Shown here: one piece after another, positions 16,745-25,664 of the stretch
Layout of the letters: each line of letters starts with the position of its first letter
How positions within the stretch are numbered: the stretch's first letter is position 1
Notes under the pieces: model-generated
Databases searched by the model: none
Seen by the model: the letters and a program-made list of their open reading frames with translations, nothing else
What the model was told of the DNA's origin: nothing
From: Muricoccus harenae
Lineage (GTDB): Bacteria; Pseudomonadota; Alphaproteobacteria; Acetobacterales; Acetobacteraceae
Assembly (NCBI RefSeq): GCF_009848505.1
Contig: NZ_WWDL01000023.1
Location: 1-64,000 of the forward strand
DNA length: 64,000 bases
Direction: 5' to 3'
Position numbers and translations under genes: made by a program

Positions 16745-17092
16745 TCAGATCCGGCCGGCAGCGAGCTGGAAGGCGGTCGCCAGCAGCAGCGCCGCGCCGG
16801 CCGTGCCGGCGAGGGTGGCCAGCACGCGCCGTCCCCGCGGCAGCACGGCGACGGCGCCGAGATAGGCGAGCGGCAGGCACCAGGGCCAGAGCAGGCTGTG
16901 CAGGATGGCCATGGGCCAGCCGGCATCCGCCTCCGCGCGATGCTCGGTGAACAGCCCCGCCAGCGGGGAGGCGAGTTCGAGCCACACCGCGCCCGGAATG
17001 CCCAGCAGCGCGATCCCCGCCACCGCCAGGAACGCCGCCAGCGCCAGCAGGCGCAAGGCGAAGACCCGGGGCGGACGGGGCTGGGCGGTCAC
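16745..17092 (-). CDS. Small membrane protein coupled to accA
   Basis: A 115-residue hydrophobic protein with about three to four predicted membrane segments and a WPMAILHSLLWPWCLPLAYL stretch. I do not recognise a family. Its GTG start overlaps the accA stop codon in a GTGA arrangement (17089-17092), so its translation is probably coupled to accA. The alternative ATG start further upstream lies inside accA in another frame and does not look coding. Confidence 0.6.
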   Translation of the reverse strand: MTAQPRPPRVFALRLLALAAFLAVAGIALLGIPGAVWLELASPLAGLFTEHRAEADAGWPMAILHSLLWPWCLPLAYLGAVAVLPRGRRVLATLAGTAGAALLLATAFQLAAGRI

Positions 17093-18045
17093 ATCAGCCC
17101 TGTACGACCCATTTCCAGGAACTTCTCGCGGCGCCGCGCCTTCAGCGTGGCGCCATCCAGCGCCAGCAGCGGCTCCAGGCTGGCCTCGATGCGGTCGCCC
17201 ATTTTCGCCACCATGCCGGCGGCCTCGCGATGCGCGCCGCCCATGGGCTCGGGCACCACGGCATCCACCAGGTTCAGGCGCTTCAGGTCCTCGGCCGTCA
17301 GGCGCAGCGCCTCGGCGGCCGTCGCGGCCTGGGCGGCGTCGCGCCACAGGATGCTGGCGCAGCCCTCGGGGCTGATCACGCTGTAGATGGAATGCTCCAG
17401 CATCAGCACCCGGTCCGCCGCGGCGATGGCGATGGCGCCGCCCGAGCCGCCCTCGCCGATAATGGTGGCGATGAAGGGCACCGGCGCCTCCAGCCCCGCC
17501 TCGATGGAGCGCGCGATGGCCTCGGCCTGCCCGCGCGCCTCGGCCTCCACGCCCGGGAAGGCGCCGGCCGTATCCACGAAGGAGAGGATCGGCAGGTTGA
17601 AGCGGCCCGCCAGCTCGATCAGGCGCCGCGCCTTGCGGTAGCCCTCCGGCCGCGGGCTGCCGAAATTATGCTTGATGCGGCTCTCGGTGTCGGAGCCCTT
17701 CTCGATCCCCAGCACCATCACCGCCTGCCCCCGGAAGCGGCCAAGTCCGCCCACCATCGCCTGGTCGTCGGCGAAGGCGCGGTCCCCGGCCAGCGGGGTG
17801 AACTCCTCGATCAGCCCGGCGATGTAGGCGAGGCATTTCGGACGGTCCGGATGCCGCGCCACCTGGGCCTTCTGCCAGGGGGTGAGCTTCGCATAGGTCG
17901 CGGCCAGCAGCTTCTCGGCCTTGTCGCGCAGCTTGCCGATCTCGTCCGCCACATCGATGCCGCCGGCATCGGTGGTCCGGCGGAGCTCCTCGATCTGGCC
18001 TTCCAGCTCGGCGATCGGCTTCTCGAAATCCAGGAAATGACGCAT
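17089..18045 (-). CDS. accA: Acetyl-CoA carboxylase carboxyltransferase subunit alpha
   Basis: A 318-residue AccA of normal length. It begins MRHFLDFEKPIAELEGQIEEL and carries carboxyltransferase motifs such as FVDTAGAFPGVEAEARGQAEAI, GEGGSGGAIAI and EHSIYSVISPEGCASILW (each a short piece of longer conserved blocks). With AccD it transfers the carboxyl group from biotin on AccB to acetyl-CoA, giving malonyl-CoA for fatty-acid synthesis. accD is not nearby, as is usual. A small membrane-protein gene is coupled to its end. Confidence 0.96.
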   Translation of the reverse strand: MRHFLDFEKPIAELEGQIEELRRTTDAGGIDVADEIGKLRDKAEKLLAATYAKLTPWQKAQVARHPDRPKCLAYIAGLIEEFTPLAGDRAFADDQAMVGGLGRFRGQAVMVLGIEKGSDTESRIKHNFGSPRPEGYRKARRLIELAGRFNLPILSFVDTAGAFPGVEAEARGQAEAIARSIEAGLEAPVPFIATIIGEGGSGGAIAIAAADRVLMLEHSIYSVISPEGCASILWRDAAQAATAAEALRLTAEDLKRLNLVDAVVPEPMGGAHREAAGMVAKMGDRIEASLEPLLALDGATLKARRREKFLEMGRTGLM

Positions 18046-18239
18046 CCAAAAGTCCGGTTCGGGGGCGTGGGGGGATTAGCGCAGCCGCCCGCGTCACGCC
18101 AGCTGCCAGCCCGGATCGCGGGGTTGCGCGCCGGTCCAGGTGGTTCCCGCTGCCGTTTCAAAGTCTTCCTGTCACGCAAGGAAACAATCTACGCTCTTCC
18201 GAAACTGCCCGGGAACACGGGCGGCAACGGAGGATCGCG

Positions 18240-19235
18240 ATGCCCTTGCTCACCCGCCGCAACAGCCTGCTGCTCGGCGCCGGCCTTGCCACCGCCTGGC
18301 CCGGCGCCGGGGCCCGTGCCCAGGCCGCCTTCCCGGACCGGACGATCCGCGTGGTCGTGCCCTTCCCTGCTGGCGGCACCACCGACATGCTCGCGCGCCT
18401 CTTTGCCCAGCGCATGACGGAGGGCCTCGGCCAGCCGGTGGTGGTGGAGAATCGCGGTGGCGCAGGCGGCTCGCTGGGCGCGGATGTGGTCGCGAAGGCG
18501 GCGCCGGATGGCTACACGCTGCTCTTCCACAATCTCACCTTCACCTCCACCACGGCGGCGCTGCAGCTTGCCAATCGTGCGCCGCATGACATCGAGCGCG
18601 ACTTTGCCCCGGTGTCGCTGGCGGCCAACGTGCCGATGCTGCTGGTCGCCTCGGCCGCCGTGCCGGCGCGGGACCTGCGCGAGTTCGTCGCCTTCGCCAA
18701 GACCCCGGGACAGACGGGCGTTTTCTATGGCTCCACCGGTCCGGGCAGCATCATGAACCTGGCGGGCGAGGTGCTGAAGCGCGACGCCGGCATCTCCATG
18801 GAGCATGTGCCCTTCCGCGGCGCCGCGCCGCTGGTGCAGGAGATGGTCGCCGGGCGCATCCAGTTCGGGGGCGACCAGCTTTCCACCGCCCTGCCCCATG
18901 TGCGCGGCGGCACGCTGAAGCCGATGGCCACCCTCGCCGCCGAGCGCACCGCCGCCCTGCCCGACGTGCCGACGGTGCGGGAACAGGGATTCCCGAACAT
19001 GGAGCTGCGCGGCTGGAACGGCTTCTTCGCCCCCGCCCGCACGCCGGAGCCGGTCATCGCCCGCCTCCAGCGCGAGATCGCCGCGGCCTCCGCCCATCCG
19101 GATGTGCGCCGCCGCATGGCGGAGGTGGGCGCCGAGCCGGTCGGCTCCAGCCCGGCCGAGCTGCGCCAGGCGGTGAGCGAGCAGGTGGCCCGGGTGCGCC
19201 CGCTGGTCGCGGAGCTGAAGCTGCAGGTGGAATAG
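18240..19235 (+). CDS. Bug family (tripartite tricarboxylate transporter) substrate-binding protein
   Basis: A 331-residue periplasmic receptor of the Bug/TctC family. It has a signal peptide with TRRNSLLLGAG and cleavage near ARAQA. Family motifs follow: FPDRTIRVVVPFPAGGTTD, VVVENRGGAGGSLG and APDGYTLL. Bug proteins bind carboxylates and related small molecules for TctAB-type permeases. No tctA or tctB gene is here, so it is one of the many orphan Bug receptors typical of such genomes. It is followed at 37 bases by an SDR gene, probably in one transcript. Confidence 0.92.
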   Translation: MPLLTRRNSLLLGAGLATAWPGAGARAQAAFPDRTIRVVVPFPAGGTTDMLARLFAQRMTEGLGQPVVVENRGGAGGSLGADVVAKAAPDGYTLLFHNLTFTSTTAALQLANRAPHDIERDFAPVSLAANVPMLLVASAAVPARDLREFVAFAKTPGQTGVFYGSTGPGSIMNLAGEVLKRDAGISMEHVPFRGAAPLVQEMVAGRIQFGGDQLSTALPHVRGGTLKPMATLAAERTAALPDVPTVREQGFPNMELRGWNGFFAPARTPEPVIARLQREIAAASAHPDVRRRMAEVGAEPVGSSPAELRQAVSEQVARVRPLVAELKLQVE

Positions 19236-19272
19236 CTTCAGGCCCAGGTCGAAGTCAGGAAGGAGAAGCCGC

Positions 19273-20019
19273 GTGGCGGGTGTGATTCTGGTAACGGGTT
19301 CCGGTCGCGGCATCGGTGCCGCGACCGCGCGGCTCGCGGCGCGGCGTGGCCATGCGGTCTTCGTGAACTATGCGGAGCGCGAGGATCGCGCCCGCGCCGT
19401 GGTGGACGAGATCCGCGCCGGCGGCGGCCGCGCCGCCCTGGGCCGCGCCGATGTCTCGCGGGAGGACGAGGTCGAGGCGATGTTCGCGGCGCTGGACAGC
19501 GAACTCGGCCCCCTCACCGGGCTGGTGAACAATGCCGGCATCACCGGCCCCGCCACGCGCTCCGAGGATTACGACGCGGCGACGCTGCGCCGCATCCTCG
19601 ACGTCAATGTCACCGGCACCATGCTCTGCACCCAGCAGGCGTTGCGGCGCATGTCCACCCGCCATGGCGGGAAGGGCGGCTCGATCGTCAATCTCTCCTC
19701 GGTCGCGTCCACCCTCGGCGGCGCGGGGCAATGGACGGGCTATGCGGCGGCCAAGGGCGCGGTGAACAGCCTCACCATCGGCCTGGCGAAGGAGCTGGCG
19801 CCCGAAGGCATCCGCGTGAACGCGCTGCTGCCGGGGTTGATCGACACCGAGATCCATGCGGCGGCAGGCGTCGGCGACCGGCTGGCGAAACTCGCGCCGG
19901 CGGTGCCGGCGGGGCGGATCGGGACAGCGGAGGAATGCGCGGAGGCCATCCTCTGGCTGCTTTCCGGGGAGGCGGCCTATCTGACGGGCGCGCTGATCCC
20001 GATCGCGGGGGGGCGCTGA
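19273..20019 (+). CDS. SDR family oxidoreductase (FabG-like)
   Basis: A 248-residue classical short-chain dehydrogenase. It has the nucleotide-binding TGSGRGIG, NNAG, a catalytic Ser in NLSSVAS and the Tyr-Lys pair in YAAAKGAV. It ends with the usual family tail (GALIPIAGGR). It should reduce a carbonyl or oxidise an alcohol with NAD(P); the substrate is unknown. The start is GTG 19273, supported by AGGAAGGAGA just upstream. It lies behind a Bug receptor gene and may act on the imported compound, and is followed by a strong terminator. Confidence 0.88.
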   Translation: MAGVILVTGSGRGIGAATARLAARRGHAVFVNYAEREDRARAVVDEIRAGGGRAALGRADVSREDEVEAMFAALDSELGPLTGLVNNAGITGPATRSEDYDAATLRRILDVNVTGTMLCTQQALRRMSTRHGGKGGSIVNLSSVASTLGGAGQWTGYAAAKGAVNSLTIGLAKELAPEGIRVNALLPGLIDTEIHAAAGVGDRLAKLAPAVPAGRIGTAEECAEAILWLLSGEAAYLTGALIPIAGGR

Positions 20020-20030
20020 CGGAAATGGAA

Positions 20031-20057
20031 GGCCGGGGGGGAGGTACCCCCCCGGCC
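20031..20057. terminator. Bidirectional terminator, second GGCCGGGGG copy
   Basis: GGCCGGGGGGG (20031-20041) pairs perfectly with CCCCCCCGGCC (20047-20057) around the loop aggta. It lies between convergent SDR and xerD genes and closely resembles the hairpin at 9595-9625, including the loop. Confidence 0.85.
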
Positions 20058-20077
20058 CCCCTTCTAATTCGTCGAGC

Positions 20078-20968
20078 TTAAGGGCGGGCCAGGGGGTGAT
20101 GTTGCTCCACCAGGGTCCGCAGGCGCTCTTCCAGGACCTGGGTATAGATCTGGGTGGTGGCGATGTCGGCATGGCCCAGCAGGACCTGCAGGCTGCGGAG
20201 GTCGGCGCCGCGGCCGAGCAGGTGGGACGCGAAGGAATGCCGCAGCACATGCGGCGAGACCCGCTCCGGATCGATCCCGGCGGCCAGGGCGGCCTCGCAG
20301 AGCAGGTTGTTCAGGCTCTGCCGCGTCAGATGCCCAGAGGAACCGCGAGAGGGAAAAAGCCAGCGTGACGCCTCGCTGCCCTTCGCACCGGCCCGGGCAG
20401 CCAGGGCGGCTTGCCGGGCGCGGGCGCTGATCGGCACCAGCCGCTCCTTCCCGCCCTTGCCGCGCACGGTCACCAGTGGCGAATCCTCCCGCAGGGCGGT
20501 GGCGGGCAATTCCACCAGCTCGCTCGCGCGCAGACCGGAGCAATAGAGGAGTTCGCAGACGGCCACGGCCAGCGGGGCGCGCTTCTCCGGCAGGCGCCCG
20601 GCGGCGGCGATCAGCGCCTCCACCTCCTCCTCCCGCAGCGGGCGGGGCAGCAGGGCGGGCTTGCGGGGGCTGTCCAGCGCCTCGGTCGGGTCGTCGGCAC
20701 GCACGCCCTCCCGCGCCAGGAAGCGCTGGAACTGGCGCAGGGCTGAAAGGCGCCGGGCGGCGGTGCGGGGGGAGAGCCCGGCATCGGTCAGCCCGCCGAC
20801 ATAGCGGCGCAGCGTCTCCGCGCTCATCGCCTCGGGCCGCTCCCCCGCCTTGCGCATGGCGAAGCCGGCGGCGTCCTCAAGATCGGAGCGATAAGCGGCC
20901 AGGGTGTTGCGGGCGGCGCCGCGCTCGGCCGCCAGCATCTCCAGGAAGGCTTCGAGGTGGCGATTCAC
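20078..20968 (-). CDS. xerD: Tyrosine recombinase XerD
   Basis: A 296-residue tyrosine recombinase of the XerC/XerD length and layout. The N-terminal SAM-like core-binding domain covers about residues 1-90. The catalytic domain carries Arg (SGLRASE), Lys (GKGGKER), His-x-x-Arg (HVLRHSF), His (LGHADIATT) and the nucleophile Tyr (TQIYTQV). With XerC it resolves chromosome dimers at dif during division. The genomic setting among housekeeping genes, without phage genes, supports XerD over an integrase. A 48-residue membrane protein lies just upstream on the same strand. Confidence 0.92.
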   Translation of the reverse strand: MNRHLEAFLEMLAAERGAARNTLAAYRSDLEDAAGFAMRKAGERPEAMSAETLRRYVGGLTDAGLSPRTAARRLSALRQFQRFLAREGVRADDPTEALDSPRKPALLPRPLREEEVEALIAAAGRLPEKRAPLAVAVCELLYCSGLRASELVELPATALREDSPLVTVRGKGGKERLVPISARARQAALAARAGAKGSEASRWLFPSRGSSGHLTRQSLNNLLCEAALAAGIDPERVSPHVLRHSFASHLLGRGADLRSLQVLLGHADIATTQIYTQVLEERLRTLVEQHHPLARP

Positions 20969-20992
20969 GCCCGCAGCCGCGTCAGGCGTGGA

Positions 20993-21139
20993 TCAGCGGG
21001 TGCCGAAGCGCTCGTTCGGCAGCACGCGCTCCACCGGCTGCTGCGTCACGCCCGGCGGGAAGGCGCCGACGGCCAGCAGCGTGCCGACGACCGCGATGAT
21101 CAGCAGGAAGATCAGCAGCAGGAGGGGGCGTCGGAACAT
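20993..21139 (-). CDS. Small membrane protein, 48 residues
   Basis: ATG at 21139 to TGA at 20993 encodes 48 residues. It starts MFRRPLLLLIFLLIIAVVGT, a single strongly hydrophobic segment after two arginines, followed by a short soluble tail ending NERFGTR. It fits a single-pass inner-membrane protein or a small exported one. It sits 24 bases ahead of xerD on the same strand and divergent from aroKB, so it fills the gap neatly. The family is not recognised with certainty; coding is supported by the sharp signal-anchor pattern and the gap it fills. Confidence 0.65.
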   Translation of the reverse strand: MFRRPLLLLIFLLIIAVVGTLLAVGAFPPGVTQQPVERVLPNERFGTR

Positions 21140-21265
21140 AGGGCGGTCGGCTTCCCGAAATCGGCTCGTCGCCAGGCAGATCGGCCGGGGTCGTCTGCCA
21201 TGGCGGTCCGGCGGACAAGCCCCCCGGGACGACGCGGCGGCCGGGCTGTGCTAGCCTCGCTCGCC

Positions 21266-22984
21266 GTGTCACGCAACCTCGCCGATCCCCTCATTTCCCA
21301 GCCGTGCCTTGATGAGGCGCCGGACGGGTCCCCCTCCCCCAGCCATTCGGTGCCGCCGGACAGGAGCATCGTGCTCGTGGGCATGCCCGGCGCCGGGAAA
21401 TCCGCCATCGGGCGCCGCCTGGCCGCGCGGCTCGGCCTGCCCTTCCTCGACGCCGATACCGAGATCGAGAACGCCGCCGGGCTCACCGTTGCCGAGATCT
21501 TCACCCGCTATGGCGAGGCGCATTTCCGCGATGGCGAGCGCCGCGTCATCGCCCGCATCGCGGCCGGGCCGCCGGTGGTGCTGGCCACGGGGGGCGGCGC
21601 CTATGTCGATCCCCGCACGCGCCAGGCGCTGCGGGAGGCCGGCGCCCTCACCCTCTGGCTGCGCGCCGACATCCCGGCGCTGAAGCGCCGCATCGCCGGG
21701 CGCAGCAACCGGCCACTCTTCATCGGTCAGGATCCGGATGAGGTGCTGCACAACTTGATGGCTGCCCGCGCCCGCTTCTATGCCGAGGCCGACCTCTCGC
21801 TGGATTGCGGCGAGGACACACCGGAGGAAACCACGCTGCGCGTCGAACAGGCCATTGCCGGCTGGCAGCCCCCGGCCCGCCTTCCCGTCGCCCTTTCCGC
21901 CAATCCGTATGAGGTGGTGGTGGGCAGCGGGCTGCTTCCCCGCGCAGGCGGGCTGCTGGCGCCGCATCTCCCCTCCCGCCGCGTCGCCGTCGTTTCCGAT
22001 GCCGCCGTCGCCGCCCTTCACCTGCCCACACTGCGCGCGGGGCTGGCGGAGGCGGGCTTCGAGATCCGGGCGGAGGTGACGGTGCCGCCGGGCGAGGGCT
22101 CCAAGCGACTTTCCGTGCTGGAGGATGTGCTGGAGCGCATCCTTGCCGCCGGCACTGACCGCGGTACCACGGTGATCGCCCTGGGCGGCGGCGTGGTGGG
22201 GGACCTGGCCGGCTTCGCGGCCGCCGTCGCCCTGCGCGGCCTGCCCTTCGTGCAGATGCCGACCACCCTTCTGGCCCAGGTGGACAGCTCGGTGGGCGGC
22301 AAGACCGGGGTGAACCTCCGGGCCGGGAAGAACCTGGCCGGCGCCTTCCACCAGCCGCGGATCGTGCTGGCCGATACCGGCACCCTCTCCACCCTGCCCT
22401 TGCGCGAGCTGCGCGCGGGTTGGGGCGAGGTGGCGAAGCACGGTCTCCTCCAGGGCCCCCTCTGGGACTGGTGCGAGGCCCATGGCCCGGCGGCCATGCA
22501 GGGTGACCCGGCGGCGCTGCGCCATGCCGTGCTGGAATCCTGCCGTCTCAAGGCCGGGGTGGTGGTGGCCGACGAGCGGGAGGAGGCGCCGGAGGGCGGC
22601 CGGGCCCTGCTCAACCTGGGCCATACCTTCGCCCATGCCCTGGAGGCGGAATGCGGCTATGACGGCACCCTGCTCCATGGCGAGGCGGTGGCGGTCGGCC
22701 TCGGGCTGGCGGCGGCGCTTTCGGCGCGGCTTGGGCATTGCTCCCAGGAATGGCCGGGGCGGGTGATGGAGCATCTCTCCATGGTCGGCCTGCCTGCCCG
22801 GCTGCGGGACCTGCCGCGCGGCTTCTCGGCGGAGGCGCTGATTGGCCGGATGCACAAGGACAAGAAGGTGCGCGACGGAGCCCTGCGCTTCGTGCTGATG
22901 CGCGGCGCCGGGGCGGTCTTCACCACGGCCGAGGTTCCTCCCGCGGCGGTGGAGGCCTTGCTGCGGGACGAAGGGGCGGAGTGA
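21266..22984 (+). CDS. aroKB: Bifunctional shikimate kinase / 3-dehydroquinate synthase
   Basis: One open frame of about 572 residues fuses two enzymes of the shikimate pathway. The N-terminal part is AroK with the P-loop GMPGAGKS and DADTEIE. From about residue 210 (LSANPYEVVVGSGLL) it is AroB with ALGGGVVGDLAGF, DSSVGGKTGVN and the metal-site GHTFAHALE. AroB makes 3-dehydroquinate from DAHP, and AroK phosphorylates shikimate later in the pathway. In most bacteria these are adjacent separate genes. The start is uncertain: GTG 21266 is used here, with GTG 21248 and ATG 21200 also in frame. Confidence 0.9.
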   Translation: MSRNLADPLISQPCLDEAPDGSPSPSHSVPPDRSIVLVGMPGAGKSAIGRRLAARLGLPFLDADTEIENAAGLTVAEIFTRYGEAHFRDGERRVIARIAAGPPVVLATGGGAYVDPRTRQALREAGALTLWLRADIPALKRRIAGRSNRPLFIGQDPDEVLHNLMAARARFYAEADLSLDCGEDTPEETTLRVEQAIAGWQPPARLPVALSANPYEVVVGSGLLPRAGGLLAPHLPSRRVAVVSDAAVAALHLPTLRAGLAEAGFEIRAEVTVPPGEGSKRLSVLEDVLERILAAGTDRGTTVIALGGGVVGDLAGFAAAVALRGLPFVQMPTTLLAQVDSSVGGKTGVNLRAGKNLAGAFHQPRIVLADTGTLSTLPLRELRAGWGEVAKHGLLQGPLWDWCEAHGPAAMQGDPAALRHAVLESCRLKAGVVVADEREEAPEGGRALLNLGHTFAHALEAECGYDGTLLHGEAVAVGLGLAAALSARLGHCSQEWPGRVMEHLSMVGLPARLRDLPRGFSAEALIGRMHKDKKVRDGALRFVLMRGAGAVFTTAEVPPAAVEALLRDEGAE

Positions 22985-23077
22985 TCCGCCCCGCGTCCGG
23001 ATGGCGGGCCCGTTTCGGGCCGGCCATCGGCGAAGCTATGGCTAATTGCGGTCCCGGCGCTTACCTTGCACCGCACC

Positions 23078-23632
23078 ATGCCGCTTTCCCCCCCCACCGA
23101 CCGGGAAGACCTTCACCGGCGCGACATCACCATGCACGGCTACCGCCGCGCCGATGGCCTCTTCGATATCGAGGGGCATCTCGTCGATACGAAGACCTAT
23201 GCCTTCGGCAACCTGGACCGCGGCACGATCCAGCCCGGCGAGGCGCTGCACGGCATGTGGATCCGGTTGACGGTGGATGACGATCTGCTGATCGTCGCCT
23301 GCGAGGCCGCCACGGATTTCTCGCCCTATTCCATCTGCCCCCAGGCGGCGCCGAATTTCGCGGCGCTGGAGGGGGTGCGGATCGGTCCCGGCTTCACCCG
23401 GGCGGTGAAGGAGCGGGTGGGCGGGGTGCATGGCTGCACCCATTTGCGGGAAATGCTTGCCCAGATGGCAACCGTCGCCTTCCAGACCATCTATCCGGTG
23501 CGCCGGAAGAAGGAGCAGGAGGATCCGGCGGCGGCCGAGGCGGCGCGGAACCGGATGGTCGGCACCTGCTTCGCCTATGCGCCGGACAGCCCGATCGTGA
23601 CGCTGCGCTTCGGGACGGCCGAGCCGGACTAG
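23078..23632 (+). CDS. DUF2889 family protein
   Basis: A 184-residue soluble protein with the DUF2889 pattern: RRDITMHGYRRADGLFDIEGHL near the start (quoted only in part), TDFSPYSICPQAAPNF in the middle and GCTHLREML toward the end. The family's biochemical role is not established. ATG 23078 is chosen over 23066 because it immediately precedes the conserved part by a normal distance. The gene converges on bolA with only 13 bases between the stop codons. Confidence 0.8.
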   Translation: MPLSPPTDREDLHRRDITMHGYRRADGLFDIEGHLVDTKTYAFGNLDRGTIQPGEALHGMWIRLTVDDDLLIVACEAATDFSPYSICPQAAPNFAALEGVRIGPGFTRAVKERVGGVHGCTHLREMLAQMATVAFQTIYPVRRKKEQEDPAAAEAARNRMVGTCFAYAPDSPIVTLRFGTAEPD

Positions 23633-23646
23633 GCCGGCACCGGCCT
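23631..23646. terminator. Compact palindrome shared by two convergent stops
   Basis: AGGCCGG (23631-23637) and CCGGCCT (23640-23646) are perfect inverted arms two bases apart. The left arm overlaps the DUF2889-gene stop and the right arm touches the bolA stop. It may act as a short bidirectional terminator; the two-base spacer makes a tight hairpin, so confidence is moderate. Confidence 0.45.
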
Positions 23647-23933
23647 CAGCCCTCCCCCGGCGCCCGCAGCTCCAGCGCCAGGGCGTGCATCCCGCCGCCG
23701 AACTCGGCCTCCAGCGCCGCATGCACCGCGCGGGACCGCGCCAGCCGGGACATGCCCGCGAAGCCGGGGGCTACCACCCGCACGGCGTAATGGGTCTCGC
23801 CTCCCGGCCGCGCCCCGGCATGGCCGGCATGGAGCCCGCTATCGTCGCGCACCGTCACCTCCGCCCCGGGGAAGGCGTGCAGCAGGGTGGTGCGGAGGCG
23901 CTCGGCCCGCGTGCCTGTTTCGCTGGTGTTCAT
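23646..23933 (-). CDS. bolA: BolA family protein
   Basis: A 95-residue BolA-like protein: RAERLRTTLLHAFPGAEVTVRDDS, a HAGH motif with the conserved histidine, and HYAVRVVAPGFAGMSRLARSRAVHAAL (blocks quoted in part). BolA proteins pair with monothiol glutaredoxins and take part in iron-sulfur cluster handling. The gene is divergent from a J-domain gene across 90 bases, an order often seen beside cobS in alphaproteobacteria. Confidence 0.9.
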   Translation of the reverse strand: MNTSETGTRAERLRTTLLHAFPGAEVTVRDDSGLHAGHAGARPGGETHYAVRVVAPGFAGMSRLARSRAVHAALEAEFGGGMHALALELRAPGEG

Positions 23934-24023
23934 TCAAGAGGTTTTTCCATGTCTTGCAGGCGGGTGTGAAGGCACGTTTCGTACCTTGCCCACAAAGTCG
24001 CCTGCGCTCATAAGGTCCCAACC

Positions 24024-24611
24024 ATGGCCCGACGCGGCGCAACGCCCCTCCGATCCACCGTCCCTCCCGGCAGCTCCTCGCGGCCCTGCGACGCCCCCGG
24101 CTGCGAAGCCGTCGGGGAGTTCCGGGCCCCGCGCGATCGCTCCCGCCTGCGGGATTACTATCATTTCTGCCTGGAGCACGTCCGGGCCTACAACCAGGCC
24201 TGGGATTTCTACCGCGGCATGAGCCCGGAGGAGATCGAGCAGAACCTGCGCGAGGATTCCGGCTGGCAGCGCCCCACCTGGCCCCTTGGACGGCTGGGTG
24301 CGCAGGCCCATCTTGGGCCCGAGGCGCTGCGTGACCCGCTCGGCCTCTTCGCCGACACCAAGCCGACGCCCAAGAAGACCGCGAGGGAGGCCCCGCCGGA
24401 GCTTCGCGCCGCGCTCGATGTTCTGGGCCTCGGCTGGCCGATCGACGAAGATGGGCTGCGCGCGCGGTACAAGGACCTCGCCAAGCGTTACCATCCCGAT
24501 GCCAACGGCGGCGACAAGTCGTCGGAGGAGCGGCTGAAGGACATCAATCGCGCCTACAGCCTCATCCGCAAGCGCCTCGCCACGCTCTCCCAGCAGCAGA
24601 AGGCGGCCTGA
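24024..24611 (+). CDS. J-domain (DnaJ-like) protein
   Basis: A 195-residue protein whose J domain is at the C-terminus, about residues 130-190, with the HPD motif in [11 protein letters not shown]. The N-terminal part has Cys/His pairs (CDAPGC, then FCLEH) that may bind metal. J domains stimulate the ATPase of DnaK-type chaperones; the partner or client here is unknown. It leads the cobS-GST-cobT run with 47 bases to cobS. Confidence 0.88.
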   Translation: MARRGATPLRSTVPPGSSSRPCDAPGCEAVGEFRAPRDRSRLRDYYHFCLEHVRAYNQAWDFYRGMSPEEIEQNLREDSGWQRPTWPLGRLGAQAHLGPEALRDPLGLFADTKPTPKKTAREAPPELRAALDVLGLGWPIDEDGLRARYKDLAKRYHPDANGGDKSSEERLKDINRAYSLIRKRLATLSQQQKAA

Positions 24612-24658
24612 CCGCGAGGCACGCCGCTCACCACCTTCTCACGGAACCGGACCCGCCC

Positions 24659-25657
24659 ATGAACAAGGTCGCCAGCATCGCCGAAAGCCGCCCCATGATC
24701 GACTTGCCGGACAGGCAGATCTCGGTCCGCGAGGTCTTCGGCATCGACAGCGATCTGACGGTGCCCGGCTTCTCCGTCCGCACCGAGCATGTGCCGGAGG
24801 TGGACGACACCTATAAGTTCGACCGCGACACCACCCTCGCCATCCTGGCCGGCTTCGCCTTCAACCGGCGCGTGATGGTCCAGGGCTATCACGGCACCGG
24901 CAAGTCCACGCATATCGAGCAGGTCGCCGCCCGCCTGAACTGGCCCTGCCTGCGCATCAACCTGGACAGCCACATCAGCCGCATCGACTTGGTGGGCAAG
25001 GACGCCATCGTCCTGAAGGACGGCAAGCAGGTGACCGAGTTCAAGGAAGGCATCCTTCCCTGGGCCCTGCAGCATCCCTGCGCCATGGTGTTCGACGAGT
25101 ATGACGCCGGCCGGCCGGACGTGATGTTCGTCATCCAGCGCGTGCTCGAGGTCGAGGGCAAGCTGACCCTGCTGGACCAGAACCGCGTGATCCGGCCGCA
25201 CCCGGCCTTCCGCCTCTTCGCCACCGCCAACACGGTGGGCCTGGGCGACACGACCGGCCTGTACCACGGCACCCAGCAGATCAATCAGGGCCAGATGGAC
25301 CGCTGGAACATCGTGGCGACGCTGAACTACCTGCCGCATGCGCAGGAGACCCAGATCGTCACGGCCAAGCTGGGCCTGGCCGAGAACGACACCAAGGGCC
25401 GCAAGCAGGTGGAGGCCATGGTCGCCCTTGCCGACCTGACGCGCGCAGGCTTCATCGCCGGCGACATCTCCACGGTTATGTCCCCGCGCACGGTCATCAC
25501 CTGGGCCGAGAACACGAAGATCTTCGGCGATGTCGGCTTCGCCTTCCGCCTGACCTTCCTCAACAAGTGCGATGAGGCAGAGCGCTCCACCGTGGCCGAG
25601 TACTACCAGCGCTGCTTCAACGAGGAGATCCCGACGGGTCTCTACGTCAAGCGGTAG
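24659..25657 (+). CDS. cobS: Cobaltochelatase subunit CobS
   Basis: A 332-residue AAA+ ATPase of exact CobS length. It has Walker [10 protein letters not shown] and Walker [12 protein letters not shown]. CobS forms ring complexes with CobT and drives the CobN subunit to insert cobalt into hydrogenobyrinic acid diamide in aerobic cobalamin synthesis. cobT follows after an inserted glutathione-transferase gene; cobN is not in the window. Seven bases separate it from the next gene, so the run is one transcript. Confidence 0.95.
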   Translation: MNKVASIAESRPMIDLPDRQISVREVFGIDSDLTVPGFSVRTEHVPEVDDTYKFDRDTTLAILAGFAFNRRVMVQGYHGTGKSTHIEQVAARLNWPCLRINLDSHISRIDLVGKDAIVLKDGKQVTEFKEGILPWALQHPCAMVFDEYDAGRPDVMFVIQRVLEVEGKLTLLDQNRVIRPHPAFRLFATANTVGLGDTTGLYHGTQQINQGQMDRWNIVATLNYLPHAQETQIVTAKLGLAENDTKGRKQVEAMVALADLTRAGFIAGDISTVMSPRTVITWAENTKIFGDVGFAFRLTFLNKCDEAERSTVAEYYQRCFNEEIPTGLYVKR

Positions 25658-25664
25658 TCCGGCC

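Noticed and set aside
20078-20968. xerD as a phage or island integrase
   Set aside because: Length and motifs fit XerD, there is no adjacent tRNA or attachment repeat, and the neighbours are housekeeping genes.
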